DNA of 64,000 nt, taken from JAFDZV01 sp964455525 (GTDB taxonomy: Bacteria > Bacteroidota > Ignavibacteria > OLB7). The notes beneath the pieces are model-generated. The model ran no database searches and was not told where the DNA came from. It worked only from the letters and a program-made list of their open reading frames with translations. Both the position numbers and the translations under genes were made by a program. The stretch spans positions 1 to 64,000 of the forward strand of contig CAYVWR010000003.1 in NCBI GenBank assembly GCA_964455525.1, in the 5' to 3' direction. Position 1 is the stretch's first letter; every line of letters starts with the position of its first letter. Positions 44,271-53,404 of this stretch are shown here, piece by piece.

Positions 44271-45125
44271 TTATCGCACTTCTTCCCATTCCTTCGACAT
44301 CGATCGGCGAAGGAATATAACGGCAAGGGCGTTCATGCTCCATTCGAGCAGCACACGGAGATAGCCATAGCGGCGAAAGCGCCTGGGGGATTCATAGACG
44401 CAGAGATCCCAGCTATGCCCGATGCCTCCGTGACGGGTCAGCCGTTTATATAGATCGAAATCCTCTCCGGCGGCCATCAGGTTGTTATAACCGCCCTCCC
44501 TCCGAAATACTCCGGCCCAGATCACCTGACACTCTCCTCGTCCCATGCCGACGCCGATTCTGTTGAGCACGCGCACATAGTTGTTGAAGAAGCCATGAAA
44601 CAGCCTGTCGCTCAGGCGACGTTCTTCGGGGGCCACCTGTACCGGGCAGGCATAGGCTACAACGCCGCCGGAGCCGGTCTCTCCATGCTCGGCGATCATC
44701 ATCAGCGCGTGCATGAACTTCTCGGAATCCCGTGGCACGGTGTCGGCATTGATAAAGACGAGCAGATCGCCGTTGGCCGCAAGGCTTCCCTTGTTTCGTC
44801 CTTCGGCTATCGTCTGGCGCCGGGGTTCTTCATGTTCCACCACCACATCGGCTTGGGCTTGCGCAAGCTCCACGGTGCGGTCACGGCTGCCACCATCGCT
44901 TACGATCACCTCGATGTTGTAACGCTCGCGCAGTTCCGGCGGGAAACATCGGAGCGTCTGCTCGATAAGCTTCTCCTCGTTGAGCGCCGGGATGATGATG
45001 CTGATGCGCGGATGCGCCCGCGCCGTCCGGCTCGCCGCTGAGCTGCGCTCGGGGGGGGGGAGCGACTGCACGTGACCGTTGGCGTGGCCCGGGCGTATGG
45101 CGGTCGGAGCAGAGGAATCTCTCAC
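44271..45125 (-). CDS. family 2 glycosyltransferase (284 aa)
   Basis: The start is taken as GTG 45125, whose GTGA overlaps the upstream stop. The GT2 core begins RISIIIPALNEEKLIEQTL. The nucleotide-sugar and metal motifs are VIVSDGGSRDRT and VFINADTVPRDS (a variant of the DxD). Acceptor-side residues are GEDFDLYKRL (an ED motif) and a C-terminal hydrophobic segment (LRVLLEWSMNALAVIFL) that may be a membrane anchor. It probably transfers a sugar for a surface glycan or lipid. It is coupled to the DUF2279 gene, so the two products may act in one envelope process. Confidence 0.85.
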   Translation of the reverse strand: MRDSSAPTAIRPGHANGHVQSLPPPERSSAASRTARAHPRISIIIPALNEEKLIEQTLRCFPPELRERYNIEVIVSDGGSRDRTVELAQAQADVVVEHEEPRRQTIAEGRNKGSLAANGDLLVFINADTVPRDSEKFMHALMMIAEHGETGSGGVVAYACPVQVAPEERRLSDRLFHGFFNNYVRVLNRIGVGMGRGECQVIWAGVFRREGGYNNLMAAGEDFDLYKRLTRHGGIGHSWDLCVYESPRRFRRYGYLRVLLEWSMNALAVIFLRRSMSKEWEEVR

Positions 45126-46300
45126 AGGCTGAATGGATAGAGAATTTTGAACTGGACCTTCGGCCAGAGTTGCAGGGCGGGGGCGGGAAACTTGAAATTG
45201 TTCAACCCTTGCACCAGCCAGTTGCCGAATGGCCCAAGATTCGGAAGCAGCTCCACCAGGTTGTAGTCGAGCGCGATATGCAAGGTGCGATAGGCGGTAT
45301 AATTTTTCAATTCCACATCGCGGGCGCCAGCCCCAACGGCCAGTTGCAGCCATTTCGGCCAGTAGGGTTGCAGGCCTTCCGGGAGCAGATTGTGCACCTT
45401 CGCCGAAAGCCAGGCGTCCTGCCGATCGTAATCATCCACGATGATCCGCGAGTGCTCCTGCGCGGCCTCGCGTGCTGAATCGCGGCCGGATGGGCCTACC
45501 GACCATTTGGGATCGAAGTTCTGGAGAAAGGGGACCTTCTGCTGCGCATAGAAATATCCTACGCCGATGATGTTGGAGGCCTGATCGGTCCAGTCGAATC
45601 CGTAGTTCTTGTGGAAGCCGTCCTGTACTTCGATAAAGGTCTGAAAGAAGAGACCTCCGGCGGCTCCCCATATGGCGGCGTCATCCGGGTTGAGACCGCA
45701 GGCGATGAATGCCTCGTAGCTACAGTAGGAGGCCATCCATCCGGCGAACATATGGCCGGCCTTGTCGTACTGCTTCGAGTACTCCCAGTCCATCTCAAAT
45801 TTGAATGGTCCCTTGGTGCTGTCCGGGTACCATGCCTGCTGGTACCATGTGATGGTGGCCGCCAGCCCGAGCAGGGCGCCCCCGAAGGCCATCATGGTGC
45901 CCGATTGCAGGTTGGTCTCGCGATATGGCATCTTGCCGTTCAGCGTATAGCGTGGACCTCCTGCGTAGAGATATTCCGATGTCGAGAGACGAGCAGGTTC
46001 GGTGGTAGCCGCCACTGAGTCCTGCTCCATAGCGGGGACGAGCGCCTTATCTCCTGGTTCTGTTGAGTCCGTGCGGGCGCGTATTCCAGCAACCGGAAGC
46101 GGAACCTGTGCCGAATCCGTTCTATCGCCACCCTGTATCGGGCGGGGATCAGGCTCGGACGATTCCGCCGGTGTGGAAGGGGAGAGGAGGGAGGGGGGCA
46201 GGGGTTGTGCGCCCGCGCCTGCCAGCGGCACTATCAGAAGGAGTGCCGTTACAAGCAGCCGGCAGGCCAGGCCCCAGGCTGACGTCGCAGGTAGGTTCAT
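45122..46300 (-). CDS. DUF2279-type outer-envelope protein (392 aa)
   Basis: A signal peptide (~1-31, ending GAGAQ) precedes a Pro/Ser-rich low-complexity linker (~32-105). A DUF2279-like domain follows: TWYQQAWYPDSTKGPFKFEM, YSKQYDKAGHMFAGWMASY, then GAAGGLFFQTFIEVQDGFHKNYGFDWTD and GVGYFYAQQ. The pattern W....GHMF.... and the hydrophobic helices match a Bacteroidota family of unknown role. The C-terminal ~110 residues look like barrel strands (LQLAVGAGARDVE, HIALDYNLVELLP, KVQFKILYPFSL), ending in an aromatic outer-membrane-type terminus. It overlaps the GT2 gene downstream by four bases. Confidence 0.8.
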   Translation of the reverse strand: MNLPATSAWGLACRLLVTALLLIVPLAGAGAQPLPPSLLSPSTPAESSEPDPRPIQGGDRTDSAQVPLPVAGIRARTDSTEPGDKALVPAMEQDSVAATTEPARLSTSEYLYAGGPRYTLNGKMPYRETNLQSGTMMAFGGALLGLAATITWYQQAWYPDSTKGPFKFEMDWEYSKQYDKAGHMFAGWMASYCSYEAFIACGLNPDDAAIWGAAGGLFFQTFIEVQDGFHKNYGFDWTDQASNIIGVGYFYAQQKVPFLQNFDPKWSVGPSGRDSAREAAQEHSRIIVDDYDRQDAWLSAKVHNLLPEGLQPYWPKWLQLAVGAGARDVELKNYTAYRTLHIALDYNLVELLPNLGPFGNWLVQGLNNFKFPAPALQLWPKVQFKILYPFSL

Positions 46301-46444
46301 TCGGATCTTGATATTACCATACAGGAAGATGATCGGGATGCGTCGGTCTTCCGTTCTTCACAGGCGTGATAGGCCTGGGAGCGGGCCACCGGGCAGTGTT
46401 CAAGCATAGCCCCCTATGGCCACAGGCCTTGGGGGTATGCCACC

Positions 46445-46463
46445 GCTGCCCTGCCGGGGCAGC
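46445..46463 (-). terminator. short hairpin after the GH57 gene
   Basis: GCTGCCC (46445-46451) is inverted at 46457-46463 with a 5-nt loop. Placed just past the GH57 stop; weak as a terminator. Confidence 0.35.
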
Positions 46464-46476
46464 CGGAGAGTGCTCA

Positions 46477-48615
46477 TCAGGGCTGGCCGAGATGTTCAAT
46501 CCGCTGCTGGAGCTTCATGCTCCAGTCGGTTGCTCCCTCCAGATCCCATATCAGCATCACAAGCGAACCTTGATAGTTTCGCTCGAATCCATCCTCCGAG
46601 AGCGATACGGACTCTACTGGCGCGCGCAGAAGCACCGCGGGGCGCTCCAGGCTGACCGCGATACGGACGCCGAGCCATTCATCGACCAGCGCATAACGAT
46701 CGCCGATGCTTTCGCCGGTTCCATTAAGCTGGCCGTTGCGTTCCGGTGCCCGCACGCCGTTCAGTTCATAATAACGGTCCGGCTCGGTTCCGGCTGAAAG
46801 GGCATACGCCATCTCGATGCCGAAACGTCCGGTTATGGGCGTGCGGTCGAGCGAACGGACGTGATAGGCGACCTGAATATCCGCAGAACCATCATCAATA
46901 GAAACTGCTTTTTCCACAAGCACCCGTTGTCTCTCCCGGATCAGTCCTTCGCGTCGCAACGTTATCACTGTGGTAGTGCCGGTGCGTTCGCATAGGGTCT
47001 GATAGGGAGCATCCACAAAATCGCCGAACTCTGCCAGCGTGCCGGTCCGAAGCGCTTCGGCGCTTACCTCGGGTCCAAAAAAATGATCGAGCAGCATCCC
47101 ATGCCGGTAGCTATCGTAGACGAGCGCCTGCTCAAGCCCCGCTTCCTTTACGCGGACGATATCATGGATGCTTCTGGCACGCTCTTCCGGCTTTTCCTCG
47201 TCGGCAGCAGGCTGCACCGTGGCCAATCGGGCATGGTAGCCCTCGCGACGCCGCTGGATAAGGTCGATGAAATTATAGCCGAGGGGCTTGTAATCAAATT
47301 CTAAAATCCCGCCACCAGCGGCAGGGGCGATATAGAGGTTTGCCTGGGGGCTTTCGTAGAGCAGCTCATCGTTGCCATCGAGATTGTAGTCCAGCAGCTC
47401 AAGCGTTCCCTGGCTCACACCTTCGATACCATCGAGCATCGTTTCTGCCTGTATCATCGCCCGGTACATGGCCGAGCGGATGTTCGCCAGGTATAACCCG
47501 CCAAAGACCCCATGCCAGTACGGGCAGTTGCACTGCGCGGCCATCAGATGATCGTAGGCCTGGTTGAGCGTCTCTGCGGTATGATTGCGGCGAAGCCGGT
47601 CGATCCGTGCGGAGATGCGCAGCATCTTTTTCTGCATGGCGTTGGCATCCGGGTACTTCACCAGAAAATTCCGCCAGAACCCCCCTCGCACAAACGATTC
47701 GTACCGGTCGAAAAGATCGGCTTTTTTCAGAGCCGCCTCGAACTGCTCATACTCGGTAGAGGCCGTGGCCGTTGGAAGTGCCCAATGGAGCATCTCGGCA
47801 TACGAGGCTGTGGGAAGATAGAGCCGACCGGCAGGGCGTGTGCTCCGGCGAATCTCTCCCGGCAGGGCCGTCTGCACCCAGGATGCGTTTTCGACAAGCA
47901 GTTCGCAGAATCGGAGGAGCCATCCCTGCTCGTACACGGTTGCATAGGTCTCGGGCCAGACGCCGAACTTTTCACCATCGTCGGCGAAGACCACCATACG
48001 CTCCTCTCCTTCATGATACAGGGAGCGGAGATGCTCGAAGGTCGCTTCCGGTTCCTCGAACGGCATCGTATAGCGGAGACGACGGTCGATCGGGAAGACT
48101 GCAAGCGGATTTCCCTGATCCTCCGTCAGGAAGTATCCCTTCAGGTCGCTCTCGGCAAGCCCAGCCGATTTGAAGTGGGTATCATCAAGGATGGTATAGC
48201 GCAGCCCGGCCGCGTTCAGCGTCGATGGGAGCGATGGTTCCCAGACACGTTCGGCCAGCCACATACCGGTCGGCTCAACGCCGAACGCATCATGGATACG
48301 GCTGTTCAGTTTCCGTATCTGCGCTTGGCGGTCGCGCTCCGGGAGCATAGCAAGGATCGGCTCGTAATAGCCGCCGGAGAGAAGCTCGATCTGTCCGCTC
48401 CGTACCGCATCAGCGATCATCTCAAGGAACTCCGGGTGATGCTCGGCGAACCAGTCGAGGAGTATCCCGGTATAATGCTGGGCGAAGCGTATCATCGGGA
48501 AACGCTTCAGGATCTGCATCAGCGGGAGGTAGGATTTCTGATAAGCCTCCTCGATAACCCAGTCGAAATTTCCCACCGGCTGGTGGTTATGAAAGGCAAG
48601 AACAAGCGTGATCAT
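46477..48615 (-). CDS. GH57 alpha-amylase/4-alpha-glucanotransferase (712 aa)
   Basis: ATG 48615 (MITLVLAFHNHQPVG) is the standard GH57 start. Catalytic residues match the Thermococcus 4-alpha-glucanotransferase type: nucleophile E122 in GMWLAERVWEPS and acid/base D213 in VVFADDGEKFG. HNHQP (9-13) is conserved motif 1. The middle and C-terminal regions correspond to the DUF1925 and DUF1926 beta-sandwich domains (FGIEMAYALS, YELNGVRAPE). No signal peptide is present, so it works on cytoplasmic alpha-glucan (glycogen or maltodextrin), cleaving and rejoining alpha-1,4 links. It is probably monocistronic. Confidence 0.93.
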   Translation of the reverse strand: MITLVLAFHNHQPVGNFDWVIEEAYQKSYLPLMQILKRFPMIRFAQHYTGILLDWFAEHHPEFLEMIADAVRSGQIELLSGGYYEPILAMLPERDRQAQIRKLNSRIHDAFGVEPTGMWLAERVWEPSLPSTLNAAGLRYTILDDTHFKSAGLAESDLKGYFLTEDQGNPLAVFPIDRRLRYTMPFEEPEATFEHLRSLYHEGEERMVVFADDGEKFGVWPETYATVYEQGWLLRFCELLVENASWVQTALPGEIRRSTRPAGRLYLPTASYAEMLHWALPTATASTEYEQFEAALKKADLFDRYESFVRGGFWRNFLVKYPDANAMQKKMLRISARIDRLRRNHTAETLNQAYDHLMAAQCNCPYWHGVFGGLYLANIRSAMYRAMIQAETMLDGIEGVSQGTLELLDYNLDGNDELLYESPQANLYIAPAAGGGILEFDYKPLGYNFIDLIQRRREGYHARLATVQPAADEEKPEERARSIHDIVRVKEAGLEQALVYDSYRHGMLLDHFFGPEVSAEALRTGTLAEFGDFVDAPYQTLCERTGTTTVITLRREGLIRERQRVLVEKAVSIDDGSADIQVAYHVRSLDRTPITGRFGIEMAYALSAGTEPDRYYELNGVRAPERNGQLNGTGESIGDRYALVDEWLGVRIAVSLERPAVLLRAPVESVSLSEDGFERNYQGSLVMLIWDLEGATDWSMKLQQRIEHLGQP

Positions 48616-48858
48616 GGCTGAAAGATAGGGAGAAGTCCTCGGGCAGCGGATATCGCTATCGCGTGGAGGGGAGCCGCCCGGCAACGGGTGATCGCAATCG
48701 CTGCTGATGCCGATCCGCATGTTACACACCGAAACCGCCGGGCGCGGCAATTATGCGAAAAAGGGGCCGTCAACGAGAGCAGCACGCGCCAATGCCATCA
48801 CCGTTTCGACGGTGATCTCTGTTCGATTTATTCAATCTATAGAATTGGAGCATCATCA

Positions 48859-49470
48859 ATGACGTTAAGCAGACGACTGCAAGTCACACGCGACGAGACA
48901 AGGGTTGCCGAGCTTCTTGGGCGCGTCGAGGAGAAGCTTGGAGAGATTCCCCAGGCGTATCATACGCTCGCGGTCAGCCAGAGTTTTCTGAACGACACGC
49001 TCTACAACCTCAAGAAGGCGATGGTGGAGGGCGCGCTCGATCTGAAGACAAAACATCTGATCGCCATAGCGGTGGCCGCCGTCAGTGGCGGGCCGAACAT
49101 CGTGAACGCGCGGGCCTACGAGGCGCAGAAGGATGGCGTTGTGGACGATGAAGTCACCGAAGCATTGGCTGTCGCCGGATCGATCGCCACCTACAACGTC
49201 TTCTATAAGTTCCAGCATCTGGCTGGCCCAGGCTATGAGGATTTCAAGCCAGGATACAAGCTCAGCGTCTTTCTGCGTCCCTCGGCTCTTAGCGTCTTCC
49301 AGGTGGAGATGATCTGTGCGGTGATCTCGGTAATCAATGACTGCCCATACTGCGTAAAGGGGCATCTGGCGAAGTGTCGCCAGCTTGGTGCCACGCCGGC
49401 GCAGATCGAGGAGGCGCTCCGTGTTGGGGCGCTTATCTCCGGCTTTGCAACCTTTACCAAGATCGACTGA
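48859..49470 (+). CDS. AhpD-like carboxymuconolactone decarboxylase family protein (203 aa)
   Basis: ATG 48859 has GGAG ten bases upstream. Two CMD-like repeats are seen. The second carries the active AhpD signature E150...C162-P-Y-C165...H169 (VEMICAVISVINDCPYCVKGH). The first has PNIV (79-82) where the CxxC should be and keeps the scaffold (KTKHLIAIAVAAVSGG, NARAYEAQKDG). AhpD proteins reduce peroxides through a CxxC cysteine relay, often with a peroxiredoxin, and the gene just downstream encodes one. So it is likely a reducing partner or an independent alkylhydroperoxidase. Confidence 0.88.
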   Translation: MTLSRRLQVTRDETRVAELLGRVEEKLGEIPQAYHTLAVSQSFLNDTLYNLKKAMVEGALDLKTKHLIAIAVAAVSGGPNIVNARAYEAQKDGVVDDEVTEALAVAGSIATYNVFYKFQHLAGPGYEDFKPGYKLSVFLRPSALSVFQVEMICAVISVINDCPYCVKGHLAKCRQLGATPAQIEEALRVGALISGFATFTKID

Positions 49471-49608
49471 TCGTGGCCTCCGGCTCCAACAAAAAGTAAC
49501 ATACGGGCTGTTTGCGCCGCATTGCGGGAATCCCCTAGCTTCGCAGCAGCACCGAACTATGTACATTGAATCGTATCACACATATTTCCTGTAAAGGAGA
49601 GCATTGTT

Positions 49609-50187
49609 ATGGCAGTTATGGTTGGTTCACCTGCTCCGAACTTCAAGGGAACTGCTGTTGTTGGCGGTCCCGCCGAGGGGCTGAATCCCGACAACGCGTT
49701 CCGTGATATCTCTCTGTCCGATCTTCGTGGCAAGTGGGTGGTGCTTTTTTTCTACCCGCTTGACTTCACATTCGTCTGCCCGACGGAGATCGCCGGTTTT
49801 GGCAAGGCATACGAGGATTTCCGCGATCTTGATGCCGAGGTGATCGGCGTCTCGACCGACTCGAAGCACTCGCATCTGGCCTGGCGCCGCCAGGAGTCCA
49901 CTCTGCGCGATCTTCCGTTTATGCTTCTGGCCGACAACACCAAGCAGGTTGCACGCGATTACAATGTGTTGAAGGAAGATACCGGCTATGCTCTGCGTGG
50001 CACGTTCATCATCGACCCGGATGGTGTGCTCCAGTATATGGTTGTACACAACGAGGATGTGGGCCGCTCCATCGAGGAGACCCGCCGTGTGCTCGAAGCA
50101 CTTCAGACCGGCGAGCTTTGCCCATGCAACTGGAAGCAGGGTGAGTCCACGCTCACCGTAGAGGCTGTGGCCGAGATCGAGGGGTGA
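49609..50187 (+). CDS. typical 2-Cys peroxiredoxin (AhpC/Prx1)
   Basis: ATG 49609 has AAAGGAGAG upstream. The 192-aa product has peroxidatic C57 in DFTFVCPTE and resolving C171 in GELCPCNWKQGE; the C-terminal CPC pair (C171/C173) is a slight variation. It reduces hydrogen peroxide and alkyl hydroperoxides in the cytoplasm. It lies 138 bases after the AhpD-like gene, so both are likely under one control. A Rho-independent terminator follows. Confidence 0.95.
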   Translation: MAVMVGSPAPNFKGTAVVGGPAEGLNPDNAFRDISLSDLRGKWVVLFFYPLDFTFVCPTEIAGFGKAYEDFRDLDAEVIGVSTDSKHSHLAWRRQESTLRDLPFMLLADNTKQVARDYNVLKEDTGYALRGTFIIDPDGVLQYMVVHNEDVGRSIEETRRVLEALQTGELCPCNWKQGESTLTVEAVAEIEG

Positions 50188-50221
50188 TTGCTCGCTTGAT
50201 GCTCTGATAGCCTGTTTTGAA

Positions 50222-50254
50222 ACGGAGGCCCTCCAGAGGGGGGCTTCCGTTTTT
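50222..50254 (+). terminator. Rho-independent terminator after the peroxiredoxin gene
   Basis: ACGGAGGCCC (50222-50231) pairs with GGGCTTCCGT (50241-50250), one G.U pair, followed by TTTT. Confidence 0.88.
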
Positions 50255-50441
50255 CCGTTTCTGCCGATGATGGCAGGGGTATCCCACCAGATTATGAAGT
50301 AATGGTCTGCCACAGCATTACTTCTCCCTCTCCATTGTATTTTCGCATCCACTCTCGTCTCTCGTCTATGGAGGCACAATCGTTGCTCTCCACTCCTAAC
50401 AGAACGTTCACTTTTAGTTGCGAAGGATCAATCAGCGATAC

Positions 50442-52616
50442 ATGAGCGATGACCCGATCTCTGTAGCTGCCGGGGTGCCGGTGCTTGCGTTAGAGGCCCC
50501 AGCCTGGACCAGCGATGACGCCAAGGCTTTATACACCCTGGACAAGTGGGGACATCCCTATTTCACCGTCAACGAACAGGGCCATGTGGCCGTGCGGCCT
50601 CTGTATGAGGCCGATACCGAAATCGACATCCACAGCGTCGTCGAGGAGATTCGCCGACGAGGTATTCAGCTTCCGGTGCTTATCCGATTTCAGGATCTGC
50701 TCCGCCGTCGCGTTATCGAGCTGAACGAAAGTTTCCGGCGCGCTATTGATGAGTTCGACTATCGGGGGATCTATCAAGGGGTGTATCCCATCAAGGTGAA
50801 CCAGCTTCATGAAGTGGTGCTGGAGATCATGGAGGCGGGCGAGCCATATAATTTCGGCCTGGAATGCGGCTCGAAGGCGGAACTCTTTGCTACGCTTCCG
50901 CATCTGGAACGGGATAGCATGCTTCTGATCTGTAATGGTTACAAGGATGCTACCATGATCCGTACCATGTTGATGGGGCGGCAGATCGGTAAGAATGTTC
51001 TCCCGATTCTGGAGAAATACAAGGAGTTCTACGACCTTCTCTCCGAAGCCGATCGCCTGGGCGTTGCTCCTGCGTTCGGCGTTCGGGTCCGTCTTGCTAC
51101 CGCCGGTACCGGACGCTGGGCCGAGTCCGGTGGTGATGTCTCCAAGTTCGGCATCTCCATCCCGGATGTGCTGAAGCTTATCAAGGTGCTCCAGGATCGC
51201 GGGCAGACCGATGCATTCCAGCTTGTTCACTTCCATATCGGTTCGCAGATCACCGATATCATGGCCCTGAAGTCGGCCGTGCGCGAGGCTACCCGTGTTT
51301 ATGCCAAGCTGGTGAAGATGGGGCTTGGCGTAAAGTATCTCGATGTGGGCGGTGGCCTCGGCATCAACTACGATTCGCCGGAATCCGGTCTCCAGCAGAG
51401 CATCAACTACACGTTGCAGGAATATGTGAACAGCGTGGTGTATACGATCAAGGAGATCTGCGATATCGAGGATGTGCCGCATCCGATCATCGTCTCCGAG
51501 AGCGGCCGTGCCCTTACCGCGCACCACTCGGTGCTGGTGGTAGGGGTGCTGAGTGCAACCAAGAAGAATGTGCCTGATCTGCTGCCGGTCGTGACGGATG
51601 GTGATGAGCCGGTGGTGCGGGAACTGTCCGATCTTCTCGCCGCGCTGGAGGCACAGTCGCTGGCCCCGGCGCGAGGCCAGGGGCAGCGCAAGGCACGGTA
51701 CCTGGAGGCCTATCACGATGCCATCGAAAAACGGCGCGAGGCCGAGCTTCTTTTCTCGCTCGGCTATCTGTCGCTGGAGGGCAAGGGAAAAACCGAACAG
51801 CTTTACTGGGCCTTGATGCAGGGGCTTTACAAGGCCATGTCGCAGCTCGATCCGCAATCGCTTCCCTCGGATCTGTATCATGTCGAGGAGCAGCTTGTTG
51901 ACCAGTATCTCTGCGATTTCTCGGTCTTCCAGAGCATGCTCGATCACTGGGCCATCGATCAGCTCTTCCCGGTGATGCCGATTCACCGGCTTAATGAGCG
52001 GCCGGAGCGCCGTGGCACGCTGGTGGATATCACATGCGATTCCGATGGCAAGGTGGATCAGTTCATCGGCAATGACGGCGAGCGCTCCTTTCTGGAATTG
52101 CATCCCACCAACGATGAGCCGTATTACCTCGGCTTCTTTCTGATGGGCGCCTATCAGGATATTCTTGGCGATATGCACAACCTGTTCGGCCGGGTGAATG
52201 AAGTGCACGTGTATGCCGATGAGGAGGAGCCGGATAACTTCTATGTCGAGAAATATATCCCCGGCACCACCGTCACCGAGGCGCTTTCGCTTGTGCAGTA
52301 TTTCCCGAGCGATCTGAAAAAGCGAATGGATGCGCTGATCCGGGCCAAGGTCAAGACCAAACAGCTTCGTCCCACCCAGGGGGTGGCCTTTACCGAGCGC
52401 TATGCAAAAGGCCTTGATGAGTATACCTATTACAACTTCTGGGATGCGTCGTATACGGTAGAGAACGCCAATGTCAGGCCGATAGCGGGCGACGCCAAGG
52501 GCACAGGCGATGGCAAGGCTGCCGCCTCGAAGGAGAACGATGAAGGTGGGAAGGGTGGAAACGGGAATGGCAACGGTTCCGGCAGTGCCCAGAATGGCAG
52601 GGGCTTGACCACATAA
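50442..52616 (+). CDS. speA: biosynthetic arginine decarboxylase
   Basis: ATG 50442 gives 724 aa; TTG 50418 would add eight. It is a fold-III (alanine-racemase-like) PLP enzyme making agmatine for polyamine synthesis. The PLP lysine is K118 in GVYPIKVNQ; HFHIGSQITD and the glycine loop LDVGGGLGI bind the cofactor phosphate; the carboxy part has SESGRALTAHH. Length and order match SpeA of the gammaproteobacterial/plant type. A ~40-residue glycine/asparagine/lysine-rich tail (after ~684; GGKGGNGNGNGSGSAQNGRG) is an unusual addition and might be disordered. A strong terminator follows. Confidence 0.95.
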   Translation: MSDDPISVAAGVPVLALEAPAWTSDDAKALYTLDKWGHPYFTVNEQGHVAVRPLYEADTEIDIHSVVEEIRRRGIQLPVLIRFQDLLRRRVIELNESFRRAIDEFDYRGIYQGVYPIKVNQLHEVVLEIMEAGEPYNFGLECGSKAELFATLPHLERDSMLLICNGYKDATMIRTMLMGRQIGKNVLPILEKYKEFYDLLSEADRLGVAPAFGVRVRLATAGTGRWAESGGDVSKFGISIPDVLKLIKVLQDRGQTDAFQLVHFHIGSQITDIMALKSAVREATRVYAKLVKMGLGVKYLDVGGGLGINYDSPESGLQQSINYTLQEYVNSVVYTIKEICDIEDVPHPIIVSESGRALTAHHSVLVVGVLSATKKNVPDLLPVVTDGDEPVVRELSDLLAALEAQSLAPARGQGQRKARYLEAYHDAIEKRREAELLFSLGYLSLEGKGKTEQLYWALMQGLYKAMSQLDPQSLPSDLYHVEEQLVDQYLCDFSVFQSMLDHWAIDQLFPVMPIHRLNERPERRGTLVDITCDSDGKVDQFIGNDGERSFLELHPTNDEPYYLGFFLMGAYQDILGDMHNLFGRVNEVHVYADEEEPDNFYVEKYIPGTTVTEALSLVQYFPSDLKKRMDALIRAKVKTKQLRPTQGVAFTERYAKGLDEYTYYNFWDASYTVENANVRPIAGDAKGTGDGKAAASKENDEGGKGGNGNGNGSGSAQNGRGLTT

Positions 52617-52651
52617 GCCCCTTCTGCCGATCTCCAGCAATTGATACTGCA

Positions 52652-52683
52652 ACGGGCGACCATCGGGAACGATGGTCGCCCGT
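52652..52683. terminator. 14-bp perfect hairpin after speA
   Basis: ACGGGCGACCATCG (52652-52665) is inverted at 52670-52683 with a GGAA loop. It probably serves both converging genes. Confidence 0.8.
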
Positions 52684-52772
52684 TCCGTTGTATGGCGTGC
52701 CGGGCATGCACGATGATACGAGGGCAATGGGACACGAAGTGCATCGCAATCCGTTGCGCCATCGGGCTGTTT

Positions 52773-53318
52773 TTATACTGCCATAGCCGGTTCTGCCAGC
52801 CATGCGTCGAGCCGTTCCTTCTGGCGAAGATGGTGGTGGAAATGCATCGCCACCATCCAGTACCATTCTCCGGCATTGAGGGGGCCAAGCGCCGGATGTG
52901 CGATCGTCATCGTCGGATCGTGCCCCGGCACCCGCTCGGAGGCCGAACGCATCACGTCGATCAGATGCTCCATCTCCCGCCGTACGCTCTGTAGGCTCTC
53001 AGGCTGGCGTGGTGTATAATACGGCGATGGCGGAACCTTGATCTGGATGGGGGGGAGGCTGCCAGTGGCGAAGATCGATTCTGCTGCGGGAGTTCTTCCG
53101 GCTGTGCTCGGTGTGCCATTTCCGGCAAGGCACTCCTCCATATTGCGAAGCTGCATATCGTTGGCGCTCTGCAGCAGATGGCGGTAGACCTGGCCGATCG
53201 ACCATTCCTCCAGCGATGGTTTCCGCAGAAACTGCTCCGGCGTATACCGCTCCAGCTCTTGTATCCAGGTGCTCGCAACGTCCTCGAAATTCCTGAAAAT
53301 CTCCGGTATCGTGCTCAT
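52773..53318 (-). CDS. DinB-like four-helix-bundle protein (181 aa)
   Basis: ATG 53318 (MSTIPEIFRNFEDV) is the natural DinB-type start. The helical bundle has likely metal ligands: His in VYRHLLQSANDM (~47) and two from AMHFHHHLRQKERL (~160-170). Members bind a divalent metal; some are bacillithiol/mycothiol-dependent transferases and many are of unknown function. It lies 86 bases after a WYL-type regulator gene on the same strand, which suggests co-expression or control by it. A GTP-like Ser/Thr-rich insertion (TPSTAGRTPAAES) follows helix 2. Confidence 0.85.
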   Translation of the reverse strand: MSTIPEIFRNFEDVASTWIQELERYTPEQFLRKPSLEEWSIGQVYRHLLQSANDMQLRNMEECLAGNGTPSTAGRTPAAESIFATGSLPPIQIKVPPSPYYTPRQPESLQSVRREMEHLIDVMRSASERVPGHDPTMTIAHPALGPLNAGEWYWMVAMHFHHHLRQKERLDAWLAEPAMAV

Positions 53319-53404
53319 AGTGGTCCGTTTGGTTGAGTGATCATTGCATAGCCCGTGCAGGGCGTTATCAACGGACCAAAGGTAGTATGGCGCTGTTGCC
53401 ACCG

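Noticed and set aside
50529..52727. A 732-residue open frame antisense to speA
   Set aside because: It mirrors the codon phase of speA on the other strand and has no domain pattern or ribosome-binding site; a shadow of high-GC coding bias.
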